Shown piece by piece: positions 48,912 through 57,087 of a stretch of 64,000 bases of DNA; the first letter of the stretch is position 1; every line of letters starts with the position of its first letter. Source of the stretch: Nocardia colli (GTDB lineage Bacteria; Actinomycetota; Actinomycetes; Mycobacteriales; Mycobacteriaceae). A model generated the notes under the pieces. The model was not told the DNA's origin, did not search any database, and was given only the letters and a program-made list of their open reading frames with translations. The translations under genes were made by a program, and so were the position numbers. The stretch spans positions 124,001-188,000 of the forward strand of contig NZ_VXLC01000006.1 of the NCBI RefSeq assembly GCF_008704205.1, read 5' to 3'.

Positions 48912-50048
48912 CTAGACCTTGACCAGGTCGTCGGCGTGGATTACGGGGCGCTGCATGGTGTCTGGGAGTTCTTTGGTGGAGTGGCCGAGCATGGTGGTCA
49001 GTTCGGTGCTGTCGTAGGCGACTACGCCGCGGGCGATCAGGCGGTCGCCGGTGGTGATGAGGTCGACCACGTCGCCGCCGTAGAAGCGGCCGCGGAGGGC
49101 GGTGATGCCTGCGGCTAGTAGGGAGCGGCGGTCTTCGACGGCGCGGGCGGCGCCGTCGTCGATGAGCAGGGCGCCGCGGCTGTCGGCGGCGTGACGGACC
49201 CAGAACTTGCGGGCGGACAGGCGAGTCGGGCGGGCGGCGAAGGCGGTGCCGACTTTGCCGGTGGTCAAGGCCAGGTCGGCGGAGGTGGCGGCGGCGAGCA
49301 GGACGGGGACGCCGGCGTCGGCGGCCAGGCGGGCGGCCGAAAGTTTGGAGGCCATGCCGCCGGTGCCGAGCGCGCCGCCGCTGCCGGCGATCACGCCGTC
49401 GAGGTCGGCGCTGCTGCGCACCTCGGGGATGAAGCCGGCGTCGCCCTTGCGGGGGTCGCCGTCGTAGAGGCCCTCGACGTCGGAGAGCAGCACCAGCGCG
49501 TCGGCGCCGACCAGGTGGGCGACCAGTGCGGCGAGCCGGTCGTTGTCGCCGAACCGGATCTCTTCCGTTGCGACGGTGTCGTTTTCGTTGACCACGGCGA
49601 TCGCGCCGAGCGAACGCAGCCGGTCCAGGGTCCGTTGCGCGTTGCGGTGGTGCTCGCGGCGCGCGAAATCGTCGGCGCTCAACAGGACTTGGCCGACGGT
49701 GCGGTCGTACCGGGCGAAGGAGGTGCCCCAGGCGTGGGCGAGGGCCAGCTGACCGACACTGGCCGCGGCCTGCTTGGTGGCCAGGTCGCGGGGCCGGGTG
49801 CTCAGCCCGAGCGGCGCGAGCCCCGCGCCGATCGCGCCCGAAGACACCACCACCACATCGGATCCCGCGCGCATCCGCGCCTCCACCGCATCGGCGAGGC
49901 GATCGAGGCGCGCGGTATCGAGCCCGCCCTCGAGGCTGGTCAGCGCCGAGGAGCCGATCTTCACCACGACCCGGCGGGCCGACGCGATCGCCAGCCGGGC
50001 CTCGCTCAGCTCCGAATCCGCCTCGGTAGCATCCGAACTCACTGTCAT
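48912..50048 (-). CDS. proB: Glutamate 5-kinase
   Basis: A 378-residue enzyme that phosphorylates glutamate to gamma-glutamyl phosphate, the first and feedback-regulated step of proline synthesis. The kinase part has VVVKIGSSALTS, VVSSGAIGAGL, the NENDTVATEEIRFGDND motif and GTGGMASKLSAARLA. The C-terminal ~80 residues form a PUA domain. It ends the minus-strand run rplU-rpmA-obgE-proB, 84 bp after obgE. ProA, which uses its unstable product, is encoded 43 kb away. Confidence 0.95.
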   Translation of the reverse strand: MTVSSDATEADSELSEARLAIASARRVVVKIGSSALTSLEGGLDTARLDRLADAVEARMRAGSDVVVVSSGAIGAGLAPLGLSTRPRDLATKQAAASVGQLALAHAWGTSFARYDRTVGQVLLSADDFARREHHRNAQRTLDRLRSLGAIAVVNENDTVATEEIRFGDNDRLAALVAHLVGADALVLLSDVEGLYDGDPRKGDAGFIPEVRSSADLDGVIAGSGGALGTGGMASKLSAARLAADAGVPVLLAAATSADLALTTGKVGTAFAARPTRLSARKFWVRHAADSRGALLIDDGAARAVEDRRSLLAAGITALRGRFYGGDVVDLITTGDRLIARGVVAYDSTELTTMLGHSTKELPDTMQRPVIHADDLVKV

Positions 50049-50132
50049 CGCAATCGAACTCCCTGCGCAGCAATAGAACTCGCCGACACCGAACCTACCC
50101 CAGCCGGCCCGGCCGCAGCCGAACCCGCGCGT

Positions 50133-51587
50133 CTACTCTTCGTCGTCCTTAACCAGACCACGCCGCACCCGGGACGCGTGCTTGCGCTCGGCGGCGCTGA
50201 TCCGGTCGTCCTGTTCCAGTCGAATGTCGGTGCCACGACCGGTCGGCACCATGTCGATGCCCGCCGAGATCTGCGGCTCCCATTCGAAGGTCACGTTGCC
50301 GATGGTCACCGGGGCGCCCGGCTCGGCGCCCTGCTTGACCAGCTCGTCCTCGACGCCGAGGCGAGCCAGCCGGTCGGCGAGGTAGCCGACGGCCTCGTCG
50401 TTGTCGAACTGCGTCTGCACGACCCAGCGCTCCGGCTGCGAGCCGCGCACGATGAAACCGCCCGGCTCCTGCGGATCGGCGACGACGCTGAACCCGGTCT
50501 GGTTGACCGCGATCGGCCGGATCACCGGACGCGCGGGCGCCGCCTTCGGATGCGCCTCGCGGTACTTCAGCACCAGGTCGGCGAGCGCGAAGGTCAAGGG
50601 CCGCAAGCCTTCTCGGCTCACCGCCGAGATCTCGAAGACCGGCCAGCCGCGGGCGGTGAACTCGGCGGTGACCATCTCGGCCAGCTCGGCGGCGTCCGGC
50701 ACGTCGATCTTGTTCAGGATGACCACACGCGGCCGGTCGGCCAGGTCGCCCAGGTCGGCGTCGGCGCTCAGCGCGGGCTTGTAGGCGGCGAGTTCGGCTT
50801 CCAGCGCGTCCACGTCGGAGACCGGGTCGCGGCCGGGTTCCAGGGTGGCGCAGTCGACGACGTGCGCGAGGACCGCGCACCGCTCGAGGTGGCGGAGGAA
50901 GTCGAGGCCGAGGCCGCGGCCTTCGCTGGCGCCGGGGATCAGGCCGGGCACGTCGGCGACGGTGAAGGTGGTGTCGCCGCTGAGCACCACGCCGAGGTTG
51001 GGCACCAGCGTGGTGAACGGGTAGTCGGCGATCTTCGGCTTGGCCGCGGACAGCACGGACACCAGCGAGGACTTGCCCGCGGACGGGAAGCCGACGAGGC
51101 CGACGTCGGCGACGGACTTGAGTTCGAGGACGAGGTCGACCTCGTCGCCGTCCTCGCCGAGCAGCGCGAAGCCGGGGGCCTTGCGCGCTTTCGAGGCGAG
51201 GGCGGCGTTGCCGAGTCCACCGCGGCCGCCGCGGGCGGCGATGAACTGGTTGCCCGCGCCGACCAGGTCCATCAGGACCTTGCCGTCGCTGTCCAGCACC
51301 ATGGTGCCGTCGGGCACCTTGAGCAGCAGGTCGACGCCTTGCTTGCCGTCGCGGTTGCTGCCCTCGCCGGGCTTGCCGTTGCCGGCCTTGGCGTGCGGGT
51401 GGAAGTGGAAGTCGAGCAGGGTGTGCACATTGGGGTCGACCTCGAGGATCACGTCCCCGCCGTTGCCGCCGTTGCCGCCGTTGGGGCCGCCGAGCGGCAT
51501 GAACTTCTCGCGGAGTACCGAGGCACAGCCGTGTCCGCCTTTGCCCGCACGCACGTGCAGTACGACACGGTCGATGAACTTGGACAT
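50133..51587 (-). CDS. obgE: Obg-family GTPase
   Basis: A 484-residue ribosome-associated GTPase. The glycine-rich Obg fold is at the N-terminus (RAGKGGHGCASVLREKF, GGPNGGNGGNGGDVIL). The G domain has G1 GFPSAGKSSLVS, G3 DVPGLIPGAS and G4 NKIDVPD. The C-terminal OCT domain (GSQPERWVVQTQFDNDEAVG) is present and ends in a basic/acidic tail. It acts in 50S subunit maturation and stress signalling. AAGGAGG lies 12 nt before the ATG. Order rplU-rpmA-obgE-proB is as in other actinobacteria; a strong terminator separates rpmA from obgE, so it may have its own promoter. Confidence 0.95.
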   Translation of the reverse strand: MSKFIDRVVLHVRAGKGGHGCASVLREKFMPLGGPNGGNGGNGGDVILEVDPNVHTLLDFHFHPHAKAGNGKPGEGSNRDGKQGVDLLLKVPDGTMVLDSDGKVLMDLVGAGNQFIAARGGRGGLGNAALASKARKAPGFALLGEDGDEVDLVLELKSVADVGLVGFPSAGKSSLVSVLSAAKPKIADYPFTTLVPNLGVVLSGDTTFTVADVPGLIPGASEGRGLGLDFLRHLERCAVLAHVVDCATLEPGRDPVSDVDALEAELAAYKPALSADADLGDLADRPRVVILNKIDVPDAAELAEMVTAEFTARGWPVFEISAVSREGLRPLTFALADLVLKYREAHPKAAPARPVIRPIAVNQTGFSVVADPQEPGGFIVRGSQPERWVVQTQFDNDEAVGYLADRLARLGVEDELVKQGAEPGAPVTIGNVTFEWEPQISAGIDMVPTGRGTDIRLEQDDRISAAERKHASRVRRGLVKDDEE

Positions 51588-51685
51588 TTCCGAATCATCC
51601 TCCTTCAGGACTGGTCGATCGCAGTGGTGCGGGTAAGAAACGCGCTGGGTTTGGGAAAACGCGCTGAGTCTTTAAAACGCGAAAA

Positions 51686-51711
51686 CGGGCCAGGGTTGCG
51701 ACCCTGACCCG
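51686..51711 (-). terminator. Intrinsic terminator after rpmA
   Basis: In the minus direction an 11-nt arm (six plus four pairs around one mismatch) closes a 4-nt loop and is followed directly by TTTTCGCGTTTT. This is a classical hairpin plus U-run, 27 nt after the rpmA stop. Confidence 0.8.
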
Positions 51712-51738
51712 CTCGGCTGTTGTCTGGAGAGGTTAGGC

Positions 51739-52005
51739 CTAGGCCTCGACCGGCTCCGGGACGACGATGTTGACGGTCTTGCGTCCGCGCTTGGTGCCGA
51801 ACTCGACCGCGCCCGCCGCGAGGGCGAACAGGGTGTCGTCACCGCCACGACCGACGTTCACGCCGGGGTGGAAGTGGGTTCCGCGCTGACGCACCAGGAT
51901 CTCGCCTGCGTTGACCTTCTGGCCGCCGAAACGCTTGACGCCGAGGCGCTGGGCGTTGGAATCGCGACCGTTCCGGGAGCTGGACGCACCCTTCTTGTGT
52001 GCCAT
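51739..52005 (-). CDS. rpmA: 50S ribosomal protein L27
   Basis: An 88-residue L27. MAHKKGASSSRNGRDSNAQRLGVK is the conserved N-terminus that reaches the peptidyl-transferase centre, followed by GEILVRQRGTHFHPG and GGDDTLFAL. No N-terminal extension of the Firmicutes type that needs cleavage is present. It starts 22 bp after rplU with a GAGGAG ribosome-binding site. Confidence 0.97.
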   Translation of the reverse strand: MAHKKGASSSRNGRDSNAQRLGVKRFGGQKVNAGEILVRQRGTHFHPGVNVGRGGDDTLFALAAGAVEFGTKRGRKTVNIVVPEPVEA

Positions 52006-52027
52006 AGCTGAATCTCCTCGGGATGTC

Positions 52028-52339
52028 TTACTTGATGCCGGTGACCTTGATGACCGTCAGCGGCTGACGGTGACCCTGACGCTTGTGGTAGCCGGTCTTG
52101 TTCTTGAACTTGTGGATGCGGATCTTCGGGCCTTTTGTCTGCTCGACGACCTCTGCGGCCACGGAGACCTTGGCCAGCTTTGCGGCGTCGGTGGTCAGGT
52201 CGGCCCCGTCAACGACGAGAACCGGATCCAGGGCGACGGAAGTACCCGGCTTACCCTCGATCTTCTCGACCTTCACCAGGTCACCGACCGCGACCTTGTA
52301 CTGCTTTCCGCCGGTCTTGACGATCGCGTACGTTGCCAT
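52028..52339 (-). CDS. rplU: 50S ribosomal protein L21
   Basis: A 103-residue L21: MATYAIVKTGGKQYKVAVGD at the start, KGPKIRIHKFKNKTGYHKRQGHRQPLT (in parts) at the end. It binds 23S rRNA with L20. GGAGGAAG precedes the ATG by 9 nt. First gene of the rplU-rpmA operon. Confidence 0.97.
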   Translation of the reverse strand: MATYAIVKTGGKQYKVAVGDLVKVEKIEGKPGTSVALDPVLVVDGADLTTDAAKLAKVSVAAEVVEQTKGPKIRIHKFKNKTGYHKRQGHRQPLTVIKVTGIK

Positions 52340-52619
52340 CGGTCGGCTTCCTCCACTCGATTAAGTACAGTCATGTTTCTTCTCGCGACACAACTGCGCG
52401 ACGCGAGATGTTCTTGGCTGGCTTGCTGCGCGGGGCGTGGTATAACGCCCATCGCCAGGCAGCGACCGACCTAGGTTACCAGAGCACCCCATCAGCGACA
52501 CAATCCGCCCGTCGGCAGCCTGCGAGCAACCCTTGGCGGGTGGGATTCCGGCGCGTTTCCATACTGCGCTGGACTCCCTCAGCACAGCCGTAAACCGCCT
52601 CAGCGTGACCGTCATCCGA
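52340..52619 (-). other. rplU leader and promoter region
   Basis: About 280 bp with no gene. On the minus strand TAACCT (52473-52478) could be the -10 box of rplU, giving a leader of roughly 125 nt. No known L21 leader structure is recognisable by eye. Confidence 0.4.
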
Positions 52620-52661
52620 CGACGCGGCCGGTCATACCCGAAGGTGTGACCGGCCGCGTCG
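52620..52661 (-). terminator. 15-bp perfect hairpin after rne
   Basis: The arm 52620-52634 pairs with 52647-52661 at all 15 positions around a 12-nt loop, 18 nt after the rne stop codon. There is no U-run in either direction. A GC-rich actinobacterial terminator. Confidence 0.72.
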
Positions 52662-52679
52662 AGGCTGTCAGATCAGCTG

Positions 52680-55600
52680 CTACGACTCCGCAGGCGGCGG
52701 GCCTGCGGGACGGCCGACGGCACGACGCCGCGGCTTGCGCTGCGGCACCTCGACCGGGATCTCGGCGGTGAAGTCGACCGCGGGCGCAGGAGCCTGCTCC
52801 GGGGTCGGCAACACGAACACCGCACCGCTGCTGTCGGCGGCGGGGGCCGCTGCCGAACGCGCGACGCGACGACGCCGGCTCGTGCGCGGGGCCGGTTCCG
52901 GCGCACCGTTGGTTACCGCACGTTCCGCGGTCGGCGGTGTCACCGTTTCCGCAGGAACCTCGGCGACCGGTGCGGGTTCGGCGACCGGTGCGGTCTCGGT
53001 AACCGGCTCGGGCGTCTCGACGGTGTCCGCGACCTCGGCGGCCTCGGCAACTTCGGCCTCGGTCGTCTCGGGCTCGACATCCACCGACTCGTTCTCGATG
53101 TCCGACCGATCCTCGGCGATCTCGTCCTCGTCACCGTGATGCGCGGCCATCGCCAACGCCACCGGATGCGCCCGCTTGACGGCGATGTCCTCCTCGGACT
53201 CCACCGGCGCGGTCCCGTTGGTCGCGGCGACCGGCGCGGCAGGCGCCGCACCCTTGTCCCGGCCACGACGACGACGCGATCCGGTTTCCCGGGCCGCGCC
53301 ACGGCTGCCACCGTCGTCACCCGACGACGGCTCGACCGGGTAGGCGTGCACCAGGATGCCGCGCCCATGGCAGTGCTCACAGGTGGTCGAGAACGCCTCG
53401 ACCAGGCCGGTGCCCAGCTTCTTGCGCGTCATCTGGACCAGGCCGAGCGAGGTCACCTCGGACACCTGGTGCCGGGTGCGGTCGCGCCCGAGCGCCTCGG
53501 TGAGCCGGCGCAGCACCAGGTCCCGGTTCGATTCGAGCACCATGTCGATGAAGTCGACGACGATCATGCCGCCGATATCGCGCAACCGCATCTGGCGCAC
53601 GATCTCCTCGGCCGCCTCCAGGTTGTTGCGGGTAACCGTCTCTTCCAGGTTGCTGCCGCCGGAACCGGTGAACTTGCCGGTGTTGACGTCGACCACGGTC
53701 ATCGCCTCGGTGCGATCGATCACCAGGGTGCCGCCCGAGGGCAGCCACACCTTGCGATCGAGTGCCTTGGCCAGCTGCTCGTCGATCCGGTGCGCCTCGA
53801 ACACGTCGACACCGTTGTTCTCGTGCCGGGAGACCCGGGCGAGCATTTCCGGCGCGACGGTGCCGATGTACTTTTCGACCGTGCTCCAGGCCCGGTCACC
53901 TTCGATGACGAGCTTGGAGAAGTCCTCGTTGAACAGGTCGCGGATGACCTTGACCAGCAGGTCGGGCTCTTCGTACAGCGTCTTGGGCTGGCCGTCGTTC
54001 TTGCCTTCGGCGGCCTTCTCGATGGTGCGCCAGGTCGCCTGCAGCCGTTCCACGTCGCGGGCCAGCTCGTCCTCGGCGACGCCCTCGGACGCGGTGCGGA
54101 TGATCACACCGGCATCGTTCGGGACGATGTCGCGCAGGATTTCCTTGAGCCGCTTGCGTTCGGTGTCGGGCAGCTTGCGGCTGATGCCGGTGGAGGTGCC
54201 GCCCGGCACATACACCAGGAAGCGACCGGCCAGGCTGATCTGCGTGGTCAGCCGGGCGCCCTTGTGCCCGACCGGGTCCTTGGAGACCTGCACGAGCACG
54301 AGTTCACCGGGCTTGAGCGCCTGTTCGATCTTGCGCTCTTTACCGCCGAGACCGGCGGCCTCCCAGTTCACCTCGCCGGCGTAGAGCACGCCGTTGCGGC
54401 CGCGGCCGATGTCGACGAACGCCGCCTCCATGCTCGGCAGCACGTTCTGCACCTTGCCGAGGTAGACGTTGCCGACCATGGACGCCGAACCGGTGCTGGT
54501 GACGAAGTGCTCGACCAGGATGTTGTCCTCGAGCACCGCGACCTGGGTGGCGGTCGGGTGATCCGGGAACGCCTTCTCGCGCACCACCATCACCCGGTCC
54601 ACCGCTTCGCGCCGGGCCAGGAACTCCGACTCGGTCAGGATCGGCGGACGACGCCGGCCTGCCTCGCGGCCGTCGCGCCTGCGCTGGCGCTTGGCCTCGA
54701 GCCGGGTGGAACCGGTGATGCCCTGCACCTCGTCGACCGTGGTGGCGCGGCTGCGACTCTTGTTCCGCGGCTCGCGCTCGTGCACGACGGTGTTCGGCGG
54801 GTCGTCTTCGGTGGTGGTGGCGGCCTCGGCCTCGGCGGAATCGCCCGCCACCTTGCGCCGGCGACGACGACGCCGGCGACGGCTCGCGCCGTCCGACTCG
54901 TTCTCGTCGTCCTCGGTGTCGGCGTTGTCGTCGGACGAGTCGCTGACGTCCGTGCCGGTGCTGGTCTCGGCGGTGTCGTCGGTCTGCTCGTCCTCGGTGT
55001 CGTCCGAGTCGTTCTCGTCGTCGGCGTCGCTGTGCTGCTCGCCGCGACCGCGACCACGGCCACGGCGGCCACGACGCCTGCGACGGGGCTGACCGTCGGC
55101 GTCGTTCTGCTGGTCGTTCGAGTCCTGCTCGTCCTCGGCGGTCTCGGGCTCGTCCTCGACCACCGGCTCCTCGGCCACCGGCTCTTCGCGGCGGACGTCG
55201 CGCTCGGTGCGGCGCTTGCGGCGGGTCTGTTCGGCGGCCGCGGCATCCGGCGGCAGGAACAGCGGGGCCTGCACGACGGCGGCGGACTCGAAGACCACCG
55301 GCGCGGCGACGTGCGGCTCTTCCCGGACCGGGTGGGTGAACAGCTGCACCGAGGGCTGGTGCGCGACCTCGTGCGGGTTCTCCGCGCCGGAGTTGCCGAT
55401 CAGCGGTTCGGGCGCGGAGAAGACCAGGCCGCCGTGACCACGGCTAGGCGCGGGCTCCGGTTCGGCGGGGGCCTCGACCGCGGCGGCCGGTGCCTCGACC
55501 GGCGGCTCGGGCGCGGCCTGCGGCGCCGGGGCGTCGCCTTCCGGCGGACCGAGCGCGTCGCGGACGGACTCCGCGATCGCCCGATCGACGTTCGATTGCG

Positions 55601-55751
55601 CGCTGCGCGCGTCGGACCCCAACTCGGTGAGCTTGGCCAGGATGCGCTTGCTCGTTACCCCCAGCAGCTTGGCGAGTGCGTGAACTCGGATTCGCTCCGG
55701 CAATTGTTCGGCATCCTGTGGTGTTGTTTCCAATGGCTCTTTTTCGGCCAC
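52680..55751 (-). CDS. rne: Ribonuclease E/G
   Basis: A 1023-residue RNase E, the main endonuclease for mRNA decay and rRNA processing. The order is: N-terminal IF2-like helical motif (IRVHALAKLLGVTSKRILAKL, read in parts), a long acidic/Arg-rich disordered region to ~390, an S1-type domain (YLGKVQNVLPSMEAAFVDIG), the catalytic aspartates in VDVNTGKFTGSG and VVDFIDM, the zinc-link CEHCHGRG, and a disordered Glu/Pro/Val-rich tail. The catalytic core is thus central, with arms on both sides, as in mycobacteria. The GTG at 55751 has GAGGAG 6 nt upstream. Alanine- and glutamate-rich arms probably bind RNA and degradosome partners. Confidence 0.94.
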   Translation of the reverse strand: MAEKEPLETTPQDAEQLPERIRVHALAKLLGVTSKRILAKLTELGSDARSAQSNVDRAIAESVRDALGPPEGDAPAPQAAPEPPVEAPAAAVEAPAEPEPAPSRGHGGLVFSAPEPLIGNSGAENPHEVAHQPSVQLFTHPVREEPHVAAPVVFESAAVVQAPLFLPPDAAAAEQTRRKRRTERDVRREEPVAEEPVVEDEPETAEDEQDSNDQQNDADGQPRRRRRGRRGRGRGRGEQHSDADDENDSDDTEDEQTDDTAETSTGTDVSDSSDDNADTEDDENESDGASRRRRRRRRRKVAGDSAEAEAATTTEDDPPNTVVHEREPRNKSRSRATTVDEVQGITGSTRLEAKRQRRRDGREAGRRRPPILTESEFLARREAVDRVMVVREKAFPDHPTATQVAVLEDNILVEHFVTSTGSASMVGNVYLGKVQNVLPSMEAAFVDIGRGRNGVLYAGEVNWEAAGLGGKERKIEQALKPGELVLVQVSKDPVGHKGARLTTQISLAGRFLVYVPGGTSTGISRKLPDTERKRLKEILRDIVPNDAGVIIRTASEGVAEDELARDVERLQATWRTIEKAAEGKNDGQPKTLYEEPDLLVKVIRDLFNEDFSKLVIEGDRAWSTVEKYIGTVAPEMLARVSRHENNGVDVFEAHRIDEQLAKALDRKVWLPSGGTLVIDRTEAMTVVDVNTGKFTGSGGSNLEETVTRNNLEAAEEIVRQMRLRDIGGMIVVDFIDMVLESNRDLVLRRLTEALGRDRTRHQVSEVTSLGLVQMTRKKLGTGLVEAFSTTCEHCHGRGILVHAYPVEPSSGDDGGSRGAARETGSRRRRGRDKGAAPAAPVAATNGTAPVESEEDIAVKRAHPVALAMAAHHGDEDEIAEDRSDIENESVDVEPETTEAEVAEAAEVADTVETPEPVTETAPVAEPAPVAEVPAETVTPPTAERAVTNGAPEPAPRTSRRRRVARSAAAPAADSSGAVFVLPTPEQAPAPAVDFTAEIPVEVPQRKPRRRAVGRPAGPPPAES

Positions 55752-56131
55752 GAAGTCTCCTCGGACCCCCGGGCGCGTCCCTCCCGGTAAGGAGTGAAGC
55801 GGCCGACGCGGGGGCACTATCCGTTCGCCTCACGCCGCTCAGCGCAAGGTCATCTGGTCTCGCCCCGCATGTCCGGTTATCACCATGTTGTTCGTCGGTT
55901 TGGGCTAACTGGTCACGCGGCGCCTGGCTGTTGGCTGAACTCCGCAGTTGTGAGCGCTCATCCAGCGTGCCGACGCGAACAGCAGGCCCGGCGACCGAGC
56001 CTTTTGTCCGTGGCAGCGATGATCGGCATCGAACCGCGGTGTGTCATCCGGCTGCGATGGCCCCGATAGTCCACGTACCTGCGCGAACAGTCGGCATCAA
56101 AAGCAGCCGATGTCAGTATCCCATACCGAAC
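55752..56131 (-). other. Long rne 5' region
   Basis: About 380 bp without a supported gene. On the minus strand this would hold the rne promoter and a possibly long 5' untranslated region; in E. coli the rne leader mediates autoregulation. No specific structure could be assigned by eye. Confidence 0.4.
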
Positions 56132-56152
56132 GCCGCGGGTTGACCGCGGCGC
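56132..56152 (-). terminator. Hairpin after ndk
   Basis: CGCCGCGG and CCGCGGCG form a perfect 8-bp stem around a 5-nt loop, 28 nt after the ndk stop codon. Without a clear U-run. Confidence 0.55.
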
Positions 56153-56180
56153 ACGACTGTGTTCAACTCGCAAACTATTT

Positions 56181-56597
56181 TCAGGCCGGGAACTCCGGGA
56201 ACCACAGAGCAATCTCACGCTTGGCCGATTCGGGCGAATCGGACCCATGGACCAGGTTCTCTTGAGTCTCCAGGGCGAAGTCTCCGCGAATGCTGCCCGG
56301 TACCGCCTTTTCGACCGGGTCGGTGCCGCCGGCCAGCTGCCGGAACGCCGCGATGGCGCGCGGCCCCTCCAGGATGGCCGCGACGACCGGGCCGGAGGTG
56401 ATGAATTCGATCAGGGAGCCGAAGAACGGCTTCTCGGCGTGCTCGGCGTAGTGGCCCTTGGCCAAGTCCTCGGACACATGCTTCAGCTCGAGGGCCGCGA
56501 TCTTCAGGCCCTTGCGCTCGATTCGTACCAGCACCTCGCCGACGAGGCCACGGGCCACACCGTCCGGCTTGATGAGTACCAACGTCTGCTCAGTCAC
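56181..56597 (-). CDS. ndk: Nucleoside diphosphate kinase
   Basis: A 138-residue housekeeping NDP kinase that moves the gamma-phosphate of ATP to NDPs. TEQTLVLIKPDGVARGLVGE, the FIT-SGPVVAAILEG region, GGTDPVEKAVPGSIRGDFAL and the active-site NLVHGSDSPESAKRE are standard. The length is normal when started at GTG 56597; TAGAGT lies 7 nt before that codon, the leaderless pattern, whereas the longer frame to 56654 adds non-homologous sequence. Its catalytic motif makes a useful contrast with the divergent relative at 37018-37932. Confidence 0.95.
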   Translation of the reverse strand: MTEQTLVLIKPDGVARGLVGEVLVRIERKGLKIAALELKHVSEDLAKGHYAEHAEKPFFGSLIEFITSGPVVAAILEGPRAIAAFRQLAGGTDPVEKAVPGSIRGDFALETQENLVHGSDSPESAKREIALWFPEFPA

Positions 56598-56604
56598 GGC
56601 GCAC

Positions 56605-56610
56605 ACTCTA
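56605..56610 (-). promoter_or_regulatory. Leaderless promoter box of ndk
   Basis: On the minus strand TAGAGT precedes the ndk GTG by 7 nt. Same pattern as the other leaderless genes. Confidence 0.45.
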
Positions 56611-56670
56611 ACCGGAACCCCCAGTGGGTACCGAACCGGCGGTTGCCAAGGCAACGCGGCGGTCCCGGAT

Positions 56671-57087
56671 TCAGGAGGAGCGCTGCGCCCGCTGACTCGG
56701 CAGCAGGCCCTTCTCCATCCGGCCGCGCACGTCCGCGCGCAGCACCAGGATGAAGCCCCAGACCACCGCGAAAACGATGCCGATGACCCCGATGGACAGG
56801 TGGATGAACATGCCGAGCAGCACGAACACTTGCAGCCCGAGATTGAACGGCATGGCCCATGACCTGCGCTGCACGCCCGCGCCGAGGAACATCACCACGG
56901 CAAGCACCACGAGGTAGGTGCCCGAAACCCAGGTCACCCCGCCACCCACGGAACCGACGACCGGCAGCGCGAGCAGCACCACGATCGCCTCGAGGATCAG
57001 CGTGCCCGCCATGACCCCGCGGAAGCCCTTCCACGGATCGGTCGCGGGCGGCGGTACCGAATCAGGTTGGGCGGCGGGCTCACTCAT
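56671..57087 (-). CDS. DUF4233 membrane protein
   Basis: A 138-residue protein with four hydrophobic helices (about 26-46, 51-72, 80-97 and 99-117): GTLILEAIVVLLALPVVG, GTYLVVLAVVMFLGAGV, PFNLGLQVFVLLGMFI and IGVIGIVFAVVWGFIL. The same gene lies between folC and ndk in mycobacteria (Rv2446c type). Function unknown. Its ATG overlaps the folC stop by 4 nt, so it is translated with FolC. Confidence 0.82.
   Translation of the reverse strand: MSEPAAQPDSVPPPATDPWKGFRGVMAGTLILEAIVVLLALPVVGSVGGGVTWVSGTYLVVLAVVMFLGAGVQRRSWAMPFNLGLQVFVLLGMFIHLSIGVIGIVFAVVWGFILVLRADVRGRMEKGLLPSQRAQRSS

Noticed and set aside
53136..55790. 884-codon open frame on the plus strand opposite rne
   Set aside because: Antisense to a conserved RNase E with all catalytic residues; composition is typical of a high-GC shadow.
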